Source of the DNA: Hyaloperonospora brassicae
Lineage: Eukaryota > Oomycota > Peronosporomycetes > Peronosporales > Peronosporaceae
Reading direction: 5' to 3'
Length of the DNA: 64,000 nucleotides
NCBI GenBank assembly: GCA_947650285.1
Contig: CANTFL010001461.1
Coordinates: forward strand, 1 to 64,000
Position numbers and translations under genes: made by a program. This document shows, one piece after another, positions 38,266 through 48,000 of the stretch. How positions within the stretch are numbered: position 1 is the first letter of the stretch; every line of letters begins with the position of its first letter. Below the pieces are notes generated by a model. The model worked only from the letters and a program-made list of their open reading frames with translations, did not search any database and was not told where the DNA came from.

Positions 38266-39640
38266 TCGACGTATTGAAGAAACATGAACAGATCATGATC
38301 TCGAGTGGGAATATATTACAACCTCTAGCGTACGGAGTAGTCTGCGATATCTACGTAAACGAACACGATCCTATTCAACAACGGGCACGACGCGTACCAC
38401 TCCGACATCTGACAGAACTGTACGAATCACTGAAAGGATTGTTGACGGCAGGACCCATTGCGTTCTCACAGAGTCCGTGGGCCTCACCGATCGTAATTGT
38501 TCCCAAGAAGAATGGCGTGGGCATACGATTGTGTATTGACTACAAGATGGTTAATGCGGTGACGGTAGACATGGAATACGCAATGCCTTTAGTGGACGAT
38601 CTGCTGAAGGAGTTAGAAGGCTATCAATGGTTTTGCTCTCTTGATGCTGCTAGTGAATTCTGGGAGATCATGATGACTGAGAGAGCGAGACGCATATCTG
38701 CTTTTGTGTGCTCTCTGGGGCACTTTGAATGATTGCGGATGCCATTTGGAATAAAGAAGACCCCAATGATCTATCAGCGACTAATTGACAATGTCTTTTG
38801 GGGCTACGTTCAGCCTAAGGGAGGATGGAGTAAGTTCTCGAAGAAAGTATTAAATATGGAGAAAGAAGCAGCGAATAGACAGGCGATGGAATCATCAGGA
38901 ACACCATCATGCGCTCGACCCCACACACACCGTCACTAAGTTTGAAGCAGATTGCTACATCAACACAGGGCCCGACGCAGTACAACGAATGGTCAACGAC
39001 CCTGAGAACGACATGTTCTTAACAGGCGAACCCGACGAATCTACACTTGCACCGGTGTTCAAGCGTCGATCGTTTGTCGACGATATTTGTTTTGGTGGAC
39101 GGAATTTTTGATTACTGCTTAGCAACACTCAATCAGTTGTTAGAACGATTCACTGAGTGTCGAATAAGTGTGAGTTTATATAGAGCATCTTTATATAACC
39201 GCGAGTTGACTTCCTCTCCCATAAAGTAAACGCGCAAGGAATCGCAGCTGATCCAGGGAAGCTGGCAGCTATCGCTGAGATCCCCTTTCCGACGTCAAAG
39301 AAAGGAATGCAAGCATTCTTACGAGCTCTCAATTACTACAGGCGGTTCATTCAAAATATGGCTATCTACGGGGCGGTCCTCTACCAGCTGAAGGAGGATG
39401 ATTTCCTGGGGTCACCCGCTCTGGCGGCAGCTCGTAAATCGTTTGATCTCCTCAGACAGTCAATCGTCAAAGCACCCATACCCCGTCATTTTGATCAAAG
39501 TCTAGATGTTCACGTGATGATCTTCGCAAACGACTGGGCACTGAGTAGCACCCTAATGCAATGCCACGACCACAAATTGCATCCAGTGCGATTTTGCGGC
39601 CGAGTGTTAAAAGGAAATGAAAAGAGCTAGCACCCCGCAG
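38262..39640 (+). pseudogene. Reverse transcriptase and connection, inner element
   Basis: RT landmarks: RRVPLRHLTELYESLKGLL, SPWASPIVIVPKKNGVGIRL (about 38475-38534), CSLDAASEFWEIMM (38637-38678), LRMPFGIKKTPMIYQRLIDN after a TGA at 38730-38732, and the catalytic FVDDICFGG (about 39076-39102) with both Asp residues. A degraded stretch (38940-39240) follows. The connection domain MQAFLRALNYYRRFIQNMA then begins a clean 107-codon frame (39307-39630). The frame is interrupted by at least five stops or shifts. Confidence 0.82.
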
Positions 39641-39990
39641 AGCGCGAGGTGCTAGCACTATTACAACTGATCAAAGTCGTACATACACTGCTGGTGGGGA
39701 AAACGATTCACGTCTATACGAGATACTCAACATTGGAGTGGGTCTTCACGTCCAAATCATTGTATAAACGCGCATTCAGCTTTCCTGTACTATTATCACC
39801 CTATCATCTGAAAATCACAGGAGTCGGCGAGCGCGATGTCGATTTTCTGCAGCTACTCCAGGCGTCCATCACACCGACAGTCGGACTCGACGAATCGCTA
39901 GCACACATTGCTCCATGCCCTACTCCTAGAACAATAGTCCGCCTCGATCCTGAACTGTTGTACGCACGAGTCTCGCAAGAATTTAGTGGG
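39480..39990 (+). pseudogene. Original Gypsy RNase H, catalytically degenerate, inner element
   Basis: Position after the connection domain and the string VMIFANDWALSSTLMQ, HPAEREVLALLQL and VYTRYSTLEWVF identify the Gypsy RNase H. The Glu of the second motif is present. In the third motif the usual TDH is TRY, so the catalytic Asp is Arg. In the first motif Asn replaces the first acidic position of the usual (C/A)DAS-type motif. Loss of the original active site is what is reported for elements that have gained a second RNase H. A TAG lies at 39628-39630. Confidence 0.7.
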
Positions 39991-40400
39991 TTCGTCATGT
40001 CTTTCGACGGTTCGTCGAAGACAACAACACATGGTGGATTTGGAAGTTGTGCGTGGATATTGTGGAGACTGCCCGAGTGGACAGTCGTAATGGCTGCGAG
40101 TGATTACCTACCGTCTACCACAGTAAATTTGGCAGAATACGCCGGCATGAACCGATGCGCTTAAGCAGCATTGGATTACCAAGTTACTGATCTGATCATA
40201 GTCAGAGACTCGAGTTTAGCGATTTAACAAGCCGTGAGAGTGATCGCATGTAAACACCACGCACAGCAAGTAGAATTGGCACGTCATAAAGATATAGATA
40301 CGAGATTTAATTCCGTACGGTACCTGCACGTTATCCGCTGTTACAATGCAGCTGCCGACGTCCTGGTCACGGAAGCACTGGAAGCTAAGACAGAGAAGCT
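39990..40400 (+). pseudogene. Archaeal-type RNase H (aRNH), inner element
   Basis: A second RNase H follows the degenerate one. Motifs in order: FVMSFDGSSKTTTHGG with the first catalytic Asp, LPEWTVVMAAS, TVNLAEYAGM with the Glu, IIVRDSSLAI with the second Asp, and NAAADVLVTEAL with the final Asp. The four-acid set D-E-D-D is therefore complete at the residue level. Two stops (TAA at 40162-40164, TAA at 40225-40227) break the frame. Oomycete Gypsy elements with such domains have been reported, and I recognise the domain from that group. Confidence 0.78.
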
Positions 40401-40841
40401 ACTCTTAGGTGAAGGAAGCTATGAAGAGCCACGAAAACTGAATCGGATACAAGAAAAGTTGGTTGGGGATAGGAAACCCGATAGTGCCGTCGAAGCAAAG
40501 CCAGCGGTGTCAGTGATTACACGGAGCACACTCGTCGCGTGCGATTCGCCGACCAGCTAGGTGATGGGCGATCGACACTGGGGAGTGAAGAGTCGGTTAA
40601 AAATCGAGAAAATGAGAAGCGCGTTCGACTCACCGTGACCCGACCGAATCCAGAGACTCGAAGATCATCCAGTGCGTAGGATAATGACCCAACAGCCGTC
40701 CAACAGGAACGGAGAGAACGGATATCGACCGCACAAGACGAAGAGACGAAGTGGACAGACCTCAAGACGTATCTGCGAGGAAAATTTGACAAAATTACAC
40801 ACCGTCAAGGTAGCGAATCCGAAAAGATCGCTGATCGTTTC

Positions 40842-41789
40842 GTGTTGAGCCGGGACGGGTTGCTTTATTACGTAGGACGGCGACGAGAATTAAGAGAGTC
40901 ACAAGAAGATGACATTAAACTACGACTCGTAATTCCAACGACACTAGTCGATGAATTACTGTTAAATTGTCATGACTCGATAGAAGGCGGCCACCAAGGA
41001 ATTGTGCGGACATATCACAAGGTCAAGACTGATTATTACTGGACCGGACTGTATGCAGATGTGACAATGCATGTACAACGTTGTGAAGATTGCAGCACGG
41101 GCAAAAGCAAGCCAACACTCAAGGGGCATTCGCCTAGGAATATAGTTTCCGAGCGACCGTTTCAGGTGGTGTCTATGGACTTTGTCATCCCATTCCCGAA
41201 GACTCGACGGGGAAACACAGCGCTTTTACTGTTCCAAGATCATTTTACGGGGTTTGTGATAGCTAAAGCCATGAGTGATACGTCGGCACTGGAGGTAGCG
41301 AAAGCGTCTGAAGAGAATATCTTCCGTCATTTTGGTGCTCCCAGTCTCATTCGTCACGACAGAGATCCTAGGTTCATGAGTGAGGTCTTTCAAACGTTTG
41401 CTGAAATGATGCAAGCTAAGTCAAGAGCCGCCCTCCGTTATCGTCCACAAGCGAACGGACAACAAGAGCGAAGTGTGAAGACAATGATACAAACAGTGCG
41501 AGTCTACGCGGAAGATCCACAACAAGCGGATTGGGATGACATTGCAGAAAAACTGGTTCATGCCATTAATAATTCTAGAGATACAACGAGAAAAGAGATG
41601 CCATTCTATTTGGTACACGGGTGGGATGTCCACTCCACACTGAAGGCGATGACAGAGTCAATGCGACTCGCTAATCCAAAGAATAATAGGGTGGTGGACT
41701 CGACGAATCCAGTCCTGTGGCGTCGCGAGTCCAACAAGCAGCTAAAAGTGGCCCTACTACTGGCAAAAGAGTACCAAGTGAGAGAGTAA
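40842..41789 (+). pseudogene. Integrase, inner element (core intact)
   Basis: 315 open codons. The HHCC zinc domain has CHDSIEGGHQG and CEDCSTGK. The DDE core has Asp in VVSMDFVIPFP, Asp in IRHDRDPRFMS and Glu in PQANGQQERS, so all three catalytic residues are present. The frame stops at 41787-41789. The same frame then runs on to a GPF module (KKLAHRWHGPFRVKKQ, about 42017-42066), which ends at another stop. In an active element this enzyme would insert the cDNA. Confidence 0.85.
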
Positions 41790-42239
41790 GCAAGAAAGGC
41801 ACGTAAAAATAACGAGCTACTCAGTCCAGCTGATAGACGGATTGAGTCAGCAAACACTGGACAGGATACTGAGCAAGAAAATGAGGCGCCAGGAGATCAA
41901 GCTGCTCGAACTGGTGACAACAGAGTTCAAAGCACGACGACCAGTAAGACGTCTAATGCCGCGATAAATGAGGGAGCCCAAGTGTGGCTATTCATGGAAA
42001 GGGTGAAGCCTGGACGAAAAAAGCTAGCTCACAGGTGGCATGGTCCTTTCCGAGTCAAGAAACAGGTTAAATAGTTCGCTTTTAAATTGGAGTTGCCCGA
42101 TAGAAGAGGATATCGGTTCTACCCAATTGTCCATATTTCGCGATTGAAAACAGTGACAGAACAAGAGGCACGTCCAACGACAAAGTTGGTGGAAGGACTA
42201 GGAGATACAGATCGACTTAACTTTGACGAATAACTACTG

Positions 42240-42425
42240 CCGGAAAATAGCTGGATTCCCGACAAGTCCAGTGGCCGATACGAGGTAGAAGCCATACTCG
42301 ACGATGACACGTCTAGGTCAACACCTACTGACAGAAGCCAGCGAAAGTTCTTGGTAAAATGGGTGGGATACGATGAACCCACGTGGGAACCATTGACCAA
42401 CTTGTCATGTGGAGGCTTATTGTTT
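42240..42425 (+). pseudogene. Chromodomain at the integrase C terminus, inner element
   Basis: The + strand frame reads GRYEVEAILDDDTSRS, QRKFLVKWVGYDEPTWEP and GLLFDYLRRKKRE, a chromodomain with the aromatic positions (Y, W, W/Y) in place. Such domains on Gypsy integrases are thought to direct insertion to particular chromatin. It is the last + strand coding landmark of the element. From about 42860 rightward the better coding signal is on the minus strand. Confidence 0.78.
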
Positions 42426-42861
42426 GACTACTTGAGGCGAAAGAAGAGAGAGAATTGTCTGCAGATGGCGCAAGTCGCAGACGAACGGTAGAAATACCAT
42501 CACTACGCGTACTCTCTTTCTGTGAAGACTAGCAGGCAAAAAGAGAAGTGAAGTTACCGCTTCAAGATGTATTGATGCATGGAGACAGAGATGAATTAAT
42601 TTACGAGATGAAGGAACGAAGTCAAAACAGAGGCGACTAAATGTCAGCGATGGCCGAGCTGGAATCATCATGCGACAGCGTGGGAAAACAGTCAGAAGCG
42701 TCGACGAAAATCTGCATACCATCGCGGTTTTCGGGCTCGGGAGCAGAGGGATCGACGACCGGAGGAGAAGCTTCGTCTGCGTCGACATCCTCGACGACCT
42801 GTGATTCCACTTCACTCTCTGACGTGCCGACCGGAGCAAAGACAGGGAAGCCCGGATTGCA

Positions 42862-45800
42862 TCAACGGAAACACGTGTTATAGGGATTCTCCGATGGACG
42901 AGTCAGCCACCAAACACGCCAGGGTTCAACTATGGTCAAGCGCTTTAAGTTCGTTCGATCCAGTTCACCCCCGGGTACCCACGCATAACTCATGATTGGA
43001 TACACAGGAACTGACGGCTCAAAGAGAAGTTCGGGGTCGAGTAAAGGTGTGGGTTCCACGAGATGACTTCGCAGACGCCGCATCTTGCAAGACAACACTC
43101 AAAGCCCTCGCGACTTTCCGCAGATGATCTCTAAGACGTTTGCGAGTGGCAGCATAATTAACCCAAGCTGCATGAATTTGGGACAAGTCTTTAGGCAAGC
43201 GCAAAGGGTTTTCATCGGGGTGCATGCCCATAAGAATACTTGACTCCAAGATCCATTGCGTACGCTCTCATAAAGCAGCGAAAAATTTCGAGCGAGTATC
43301 GACATGGGCAGACGGCGTTGGATCACGACTAACTCCGCGAAACTTGACCCACGCTTCAACCACCAAGTCCAGAGGAGAACTAGAAGGAGAGTGATGGAGA
43401 GAATGGCGGAGCCGATCCTGAGCGTCGCCAAGCTTGGACACACTCATGTACATCGGCTTCGATGGAAATAACGCCAGAGTACGCTGACACGGATGCGATG
43501 GATCATGTACGTCGGCAAACGCTAGTAGACTTGCGAGTGAAACGGGGGTGGGGGCGACGAACGACTTCGAACCAACGCGCACCTGTCGGATAGGGGACCG
43601 AGCTGACGTGACGCACAACCAACAGCGAGCTGACCCGTGATGGAAGAAACGAACATCCCGACTCGCTCGCATGGCAGGAGTCTATCTCGGTTCCCGAGCG
43701 ACCACTTGACCCGCACGAGCTCGAAGAAGAGAGTACGGAACCGTTAATGTCTCAGGCAAGCCAATAGCGGCAGTCGCCACCGGGGTTGACGGAGAATTGC
43801 ACTCAATATTGCTTGGCGCCCACAAACGTGGGGACGTCAACGAAGAAGCAGGCGCCACCTCAGCTGTCAGCGTCTTTCTGAGGTTGGCTCGGGACCGCCG
43901 AATCCGTTGCTTCCTTCTTCGGTGAAATGGTGGGTCGTCCACCAACGTAATTGGTTGAGGTATCGACAGCAGCGGAAACAATGGACGGAATATAGGTGGT
44001 GACGGGAGCGTTGGTCTTCTTCTGCGATGAGCGGCCGAGAGTTACGCCAGTCGAGACAGCAGGGACGTCCACCGAGGAGGCTGTGACAGGAACTGGATAG
44101 AGTGACGGAAGGAGGACGCCTTCCCTTTTCTTGGAAGACCTAGCAGACGACCGGCTTGCGGGAACGACGGAAGACGCACCATCAGAAATAACGACGGCGG
44201 TCGGCGACGTCGATGACACCACGTCAGATACGACTTCAATTGATGGGGTGGTCGCGATGGCAGCCGACGAAACAGGAACCGGAGCAGCTTGGGTTTGGAC
44301 TAGCGGCACATTAGCGATCGCAGTATGTGGGACGAACACAGCCGAAAAAGACCGGCGAGTTCTCATCCGGGGAAGTGATGTGGTTGGGGCAACAGGTGTA
44401 CCAGTTACATTGGATCTCTTCAATCGTGCTGAAGCCCTCGGAGCCTTGACCTTCTTCGGTGACGCGGGTGAACGCTTGTTGACTCGACGACGGACTGCAC
44501 CCACCTTTCGACGCGACTTAGACGGGTGAGCTACCGGTGGCGATGCGGGGCGAGGAAGATTAGGAGCAACGTGGGAGTGCGCGGCAGAACTACATTCTCT
44601 CCTGCTAATCCCAGACGCTGGGAATGTGAGGTGGTCGACAAAACAGCCTCTTCAGCGGAGATTCATCAGCTCAGGCGCGGAAATGGGCGTCATTGTTGAA
44701 CCGACATGGAAATCCAGCTCGGTGAGAGACGAAGTACCAATTTCATGAACTGATGATCCAACAGCTTGAAGGGACGGTAAATAAGACGATGACGCAGTAG
44801 CACCCACCGATACCGACCTAGCGGTCGATGACCACGCCGACCAGAAAGACGAATGTGGATCCAGGAGGTGCGCCAGGATCCACTGCAAAATCACACGAAT
44901 CCGATCGTCTCCTCAGATACGTTAGAGATGCTACCGCCGACGAGGACGGCTCGCCGACGGACACATCAGTAGACGACGAAGACGCTACGCCGACGGTCAC
45001 AGCTATCGACGGCGTAGAATTCGAAGACACGGGAGCCGCGGAAAAAGATGCAAATGATAGCGTCCGACGTCCAGACCGAGACTCCGAGCTTTGAAAAGAT
45101 ATCAGAGGAGCTACAAGACGAGGCGGATCCATCAGGGTCGCTAGAGCCATCGCTGGTGTGATGGGGGGAGCAGACGAAGGTTCGACCCGCAAAACCATGT
45201 TCTGAAACGTCGTTGATTCATCGAACGAAATGACGTCCGGGAACCGAGTCGCGAGAAGTCGACACAGCCGCGAGTTGATGTCCATATTTCGAGGATATAA
45301 TCCCGGGACGTCCACTCCAACCGCTGCGGCCACCGCAAGGTTCGGATCCAGCGGACATTGTATGTTTCCACGACACAGCAGAGCATTTTGTTGTCGGATG
45401 ACTTGTTGTTGACTGCTGACGGTGCGTCGCATCACCCTGAGCGCATGTCTACCCCCGTTGCACAAGGCCATCGTTGCAGCCTGAAGCTGACAGAAGTAAC
45501 CAGCGGCAACACCTTGGACAGTCGTGTGTCGAGCGTCAGCATTTGCGAGGTCGCGCGTAAGCTGGTTGATCAAGCGATCACGTTCCGCCATACCAGCGGA
45601 CAGCTCGGCAATCATACGCTCAGACGAAGCAAGACGATTTTCCCGATGCGTAGCAGTCAGGCGCGCAGATGGCTCAAGCGAGTATATCGACTTGTGCAAC
45701 GAGTCAATCAACTCGGTCGTCTTGAGAGCAGCGGACTTCCACGTTTGTGACTCTTTCTCGGTCGTTGACAAACGATGCTTCAGGTCCTTCGAGTCCGAGA

Positions 45801-46914
45801 CAGAAGCTTGCATTCGTCGACGAAGCGAAGCATTCTCTCGGTGGGACTGAGATAGAGCCACGCATAGAGGCGCGATATCTGCGGAATGGTCGACGACGGG
45901 AGAGACATCAGCGACCACCAACGAATTCAAATTATCCAGCGCGCGAATTCGGGAATTTGATTGCCTTAACGACGTGTCGAGATGTGGGCGAGGAGATTTC
46001 ATCATCGTCACGATCACCCGGACCAGCTCAACTTCGCGCCGTTGCATCCGATCGTCGATGCTCGAGAGGAGACGACAGACATCCAGCGTATCCAGCGATG
46101 ATCCAGATTCATGGCCAAGTAAAGGTTCAGCCTGGGCGGAGTTTGTAGCGGAGCTACACAGCTCCTTAAGTCAGAGGAAGACTTAACGCTCTTACGAGCA
46201 ACTTTGGTTCTACGAACCCGACTCAGAGAGTCAACAAGCTCAGAGAGCTTACGGTCCCCGTTCCTGAGGGACCAAACGATTCAAGAGAATCACAGCACAG
46301 AGTGCTCAGGAGCAGCTACCTTCACAGGTATTGCTAGCTCCTATCGATCAAAGACGCCTCGTAAGGCACGTGTCTTTCAGTGATCAAAAGGGGAACTGAA
46401 TTTTTATTTCTTTGATTAACCTAAAAGAACACCTTAGAACAACGTATTTAACCTGCCCTAAATAACCTCTTAAAAGATCTCGCAATCAATTGATGACAGA
46501 CATCAGTCTTCAACAATTGATACACTCACTGTGTTCTAAAATTACTTTATAGGGTACCCCCTCTCTTGTGTGCACCACACCTATCGTCGACTACCAGCCG
46601 ACGTGTAACCCCGTTACACAGTTGGCTTAGACGACGCCCGGCACAGAAGTGTCACAAGAAGCCGGTCTCGACGAAGTGTCAGGTTCATCGTCTAAGCTCG
46701 ACGATTCTTCCACGGCTAAAGTCGGCGGGGAAGACAGCCTCCGGTCGGGTATCGCTCCGTCAACAACTGACGGAGCTGACGAAGCAAGCGTCGATGACGG
46801 TGGAGGATCAGGTCGAAGTCGCGTCTCGTGAGTCGTAGAAGGCGAGTCTTCGACAGACTGAAACATGCAACAGAGAACATACCACCGAGCAGAGCACAAG
46901 TTAAAAGCCGCCAC
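42862..46914 (-). pseudogene. Long antisense ORF between integrase and 3' LTR, inner element (coiled-coil protein)
   Basis: Reading leftward: 46914-46627 (95 codons, Ser/Pro-rich), then after the solo LTR an open frame to 44818 (409 codons from the ATG at 46047), 44894-44652 and 44504-43860 (one frame, one stop), 43981-43682, 43672-43268, 43249-43019 (one frame, two stops), and finally 43098-42862. About three frameshifts and four stops break it. Residues after the start include heptad-like ENASLRRRM, KDLKHRLSTTEKES and MIAELSAGMAERDRLINQL, suggesting a coiled coil. Next come a Ser/Thr/Val-rich low-complexity part and a C-terminal part with HPSRAN-free, Trp-containing WRVWWL. I know no family name. 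It faces away from pol and starts about 140 bp inside the 3' LTR, which could supply an antisense promoter. Confidence 0.6.
46144..46618. repeat. Solo LTR nested in the antisense ORF (hairpin-rich, TGTAGC...GTTACA)
   Basis: A 475 bp insertion that begins TGTAGCGGAGCTACA and ends GTGTAACCCCGTTACA. It is flanked by GAGTT (46139-46143) and CAGTT (46619-46623), a 5 bp target-site duplication with one mismatch. Excising it with one copy puts the antisense ORF pieces on either side in the same frame. Its termini resemble the TGTAAC family, but its interior differs. It is packed with short inverted repeats such as TTAAGTC/GACTTAA, GACTC/GAGTC and AAGCTC/GAGCTT. No internal region or second LTR is present. 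Confidence 0.72.
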
Positions 46915-47049
46915 GAGAAGTAAGATAAGTAGCGTCTTGGATAATCATACCATGGTACAGGGGAAACGGCCCGGAATGACCAAAAGAAGTGGCGGTGAAT
47001 AAAACGGTCGAGACACTCGCCCGTTAGGTTCGTATCGCGACTGGGCAGC

Positions 47050-47996
47050 TCTGGTGTAGATAATTTCAGTCCCGGTATAATAGTTCGGCGACTTAAGGGT
47101 CGGCGACTCAAGTGTCTGCGACTCGAGCGACAGTGGCAAAGGTCGGCAAATCGAGTATCGGCGACTTAATTGTTAAAGACTTAAAGTCGGCGACTGAGGT
47201 GCCGACGACTCGGGTGTCGGAAACTCAAGTGTCGGTGACTCGGGTGTCGACGACTTAGGTGTCGGCGACTCAAGTGTCGGCGACCCGGGTGTCGGCGACT
47301 TAAGGGTATATTAGCATGTGAGAAGCTCGAACGACAGATTCATCACGTTATTTGTATAGGAACTAGGGAAGGACAGAGAGTCATTCAAACTGGCTATGAG
47401 ATATAGCAAAAGAGATACACCAATACAGTGCAGAATTTTCTAAGTCCGAGACACGCGTACACTTGAGGTAAGTCCCTGCGTGGGCTTGAGAATGCCTGCC
47501 GTTGAACCTCTAGAGGCATAGCTTGTAGAGGTATCGACTGGTAGCGCCAAGAGTTTTGGAAGGCCCGGGTTGGGCAGCGCTCGCTATTAGCGAAGAAAGA
47601 AGTCTCGCCGTCGACGAGCCGGTGACCCAATAGACGGCACCGTTGAAAGTCTTGTCGGGCGACAAGCCGGTGGACCTCAGCCGAGGGCATCGTAATTCTT
47701 CTAGTCGGGCGGACACTACGCCCGGTGACCTGTAAAAGTGCGTACTGCGTCGGCTTCCACCCGTTGGTGTGAAGTCACAGGAAGAGAGAGGTTTAGAAGC
47801 TGCTGAGCTCAGGCAGACTTCTGGAGGAGTGGTTCGAAAGAATCGGCTAGGCGAAAGCCGCAACTGAACCCGAAGGGGCAAACCGCGTAGGAATTTATCC
47901 AAACTTTCCAGCCCGTTGCGCCGACTTAACTTGGCGATTGTTGTGTTTGCACATTGATGCTGTTCTACGACGTAATTAACTAAATACAATACTACA
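47050..47996 (+). repeat. 3' LTR of the inner element (947 bp)
   Basis: Aligned with 32909-33953. It is shorter mainly because its minisatellite (47085-47310) has fewer units. It starts TCTGGTGTAGAT (consensus TGTGG) and ends ...AATACTACA, followed by TTAT. The upstream sequence shows no strong polypurine tract, perhaps because of decay. Confidence 0.85.
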
Positions 47997-48000
47997 TTAT

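Larger units (their letters stand above)
32909..47996 (+). mobile_element. 15.1 kb Ty3/Gypsy element (aRNH type) nested in the outer element, TSD TTAT
   Basis: Bounded by LTRs 32909-33953 and 47050-47996 and flanked by TTAT (32905-32908 and 47997-48000). Removing it together with one TTAT restores the host gag frame across the junction. Order on + strand: gag, zinc knuckle, protease, RT, degenerate RNase H, aRNH, integrase, GPF module, chromodomain. The last ~4 kb before the 3' LTR reads as one long antisense ORF. The LTRs differ by many substitutions and by ~100 bp of minisatellite, so the insertion is not recent. Pol frames carry several stops. A solo LTR (46144-46618) is nested inside. Confidence 0.9.

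Noticed and set aside
42417..42883. Opposed ORFs just right of the chromodomain (minus 42417-42839, plus 42641-42883)
   Set aside because: Both look like low-complexity Ser-rich or shadow frames. Neither could be tied to pol or to the antisense ORF.
45358..46148. Plus-strand ORFs (45358-45750, 45747-46148) opposite the 409-codon antisense frame
   Set aside because: They are Arg/Ser-rich shadows. The minus frame is longer, has heptad structure and continues beyond the solo LTR.
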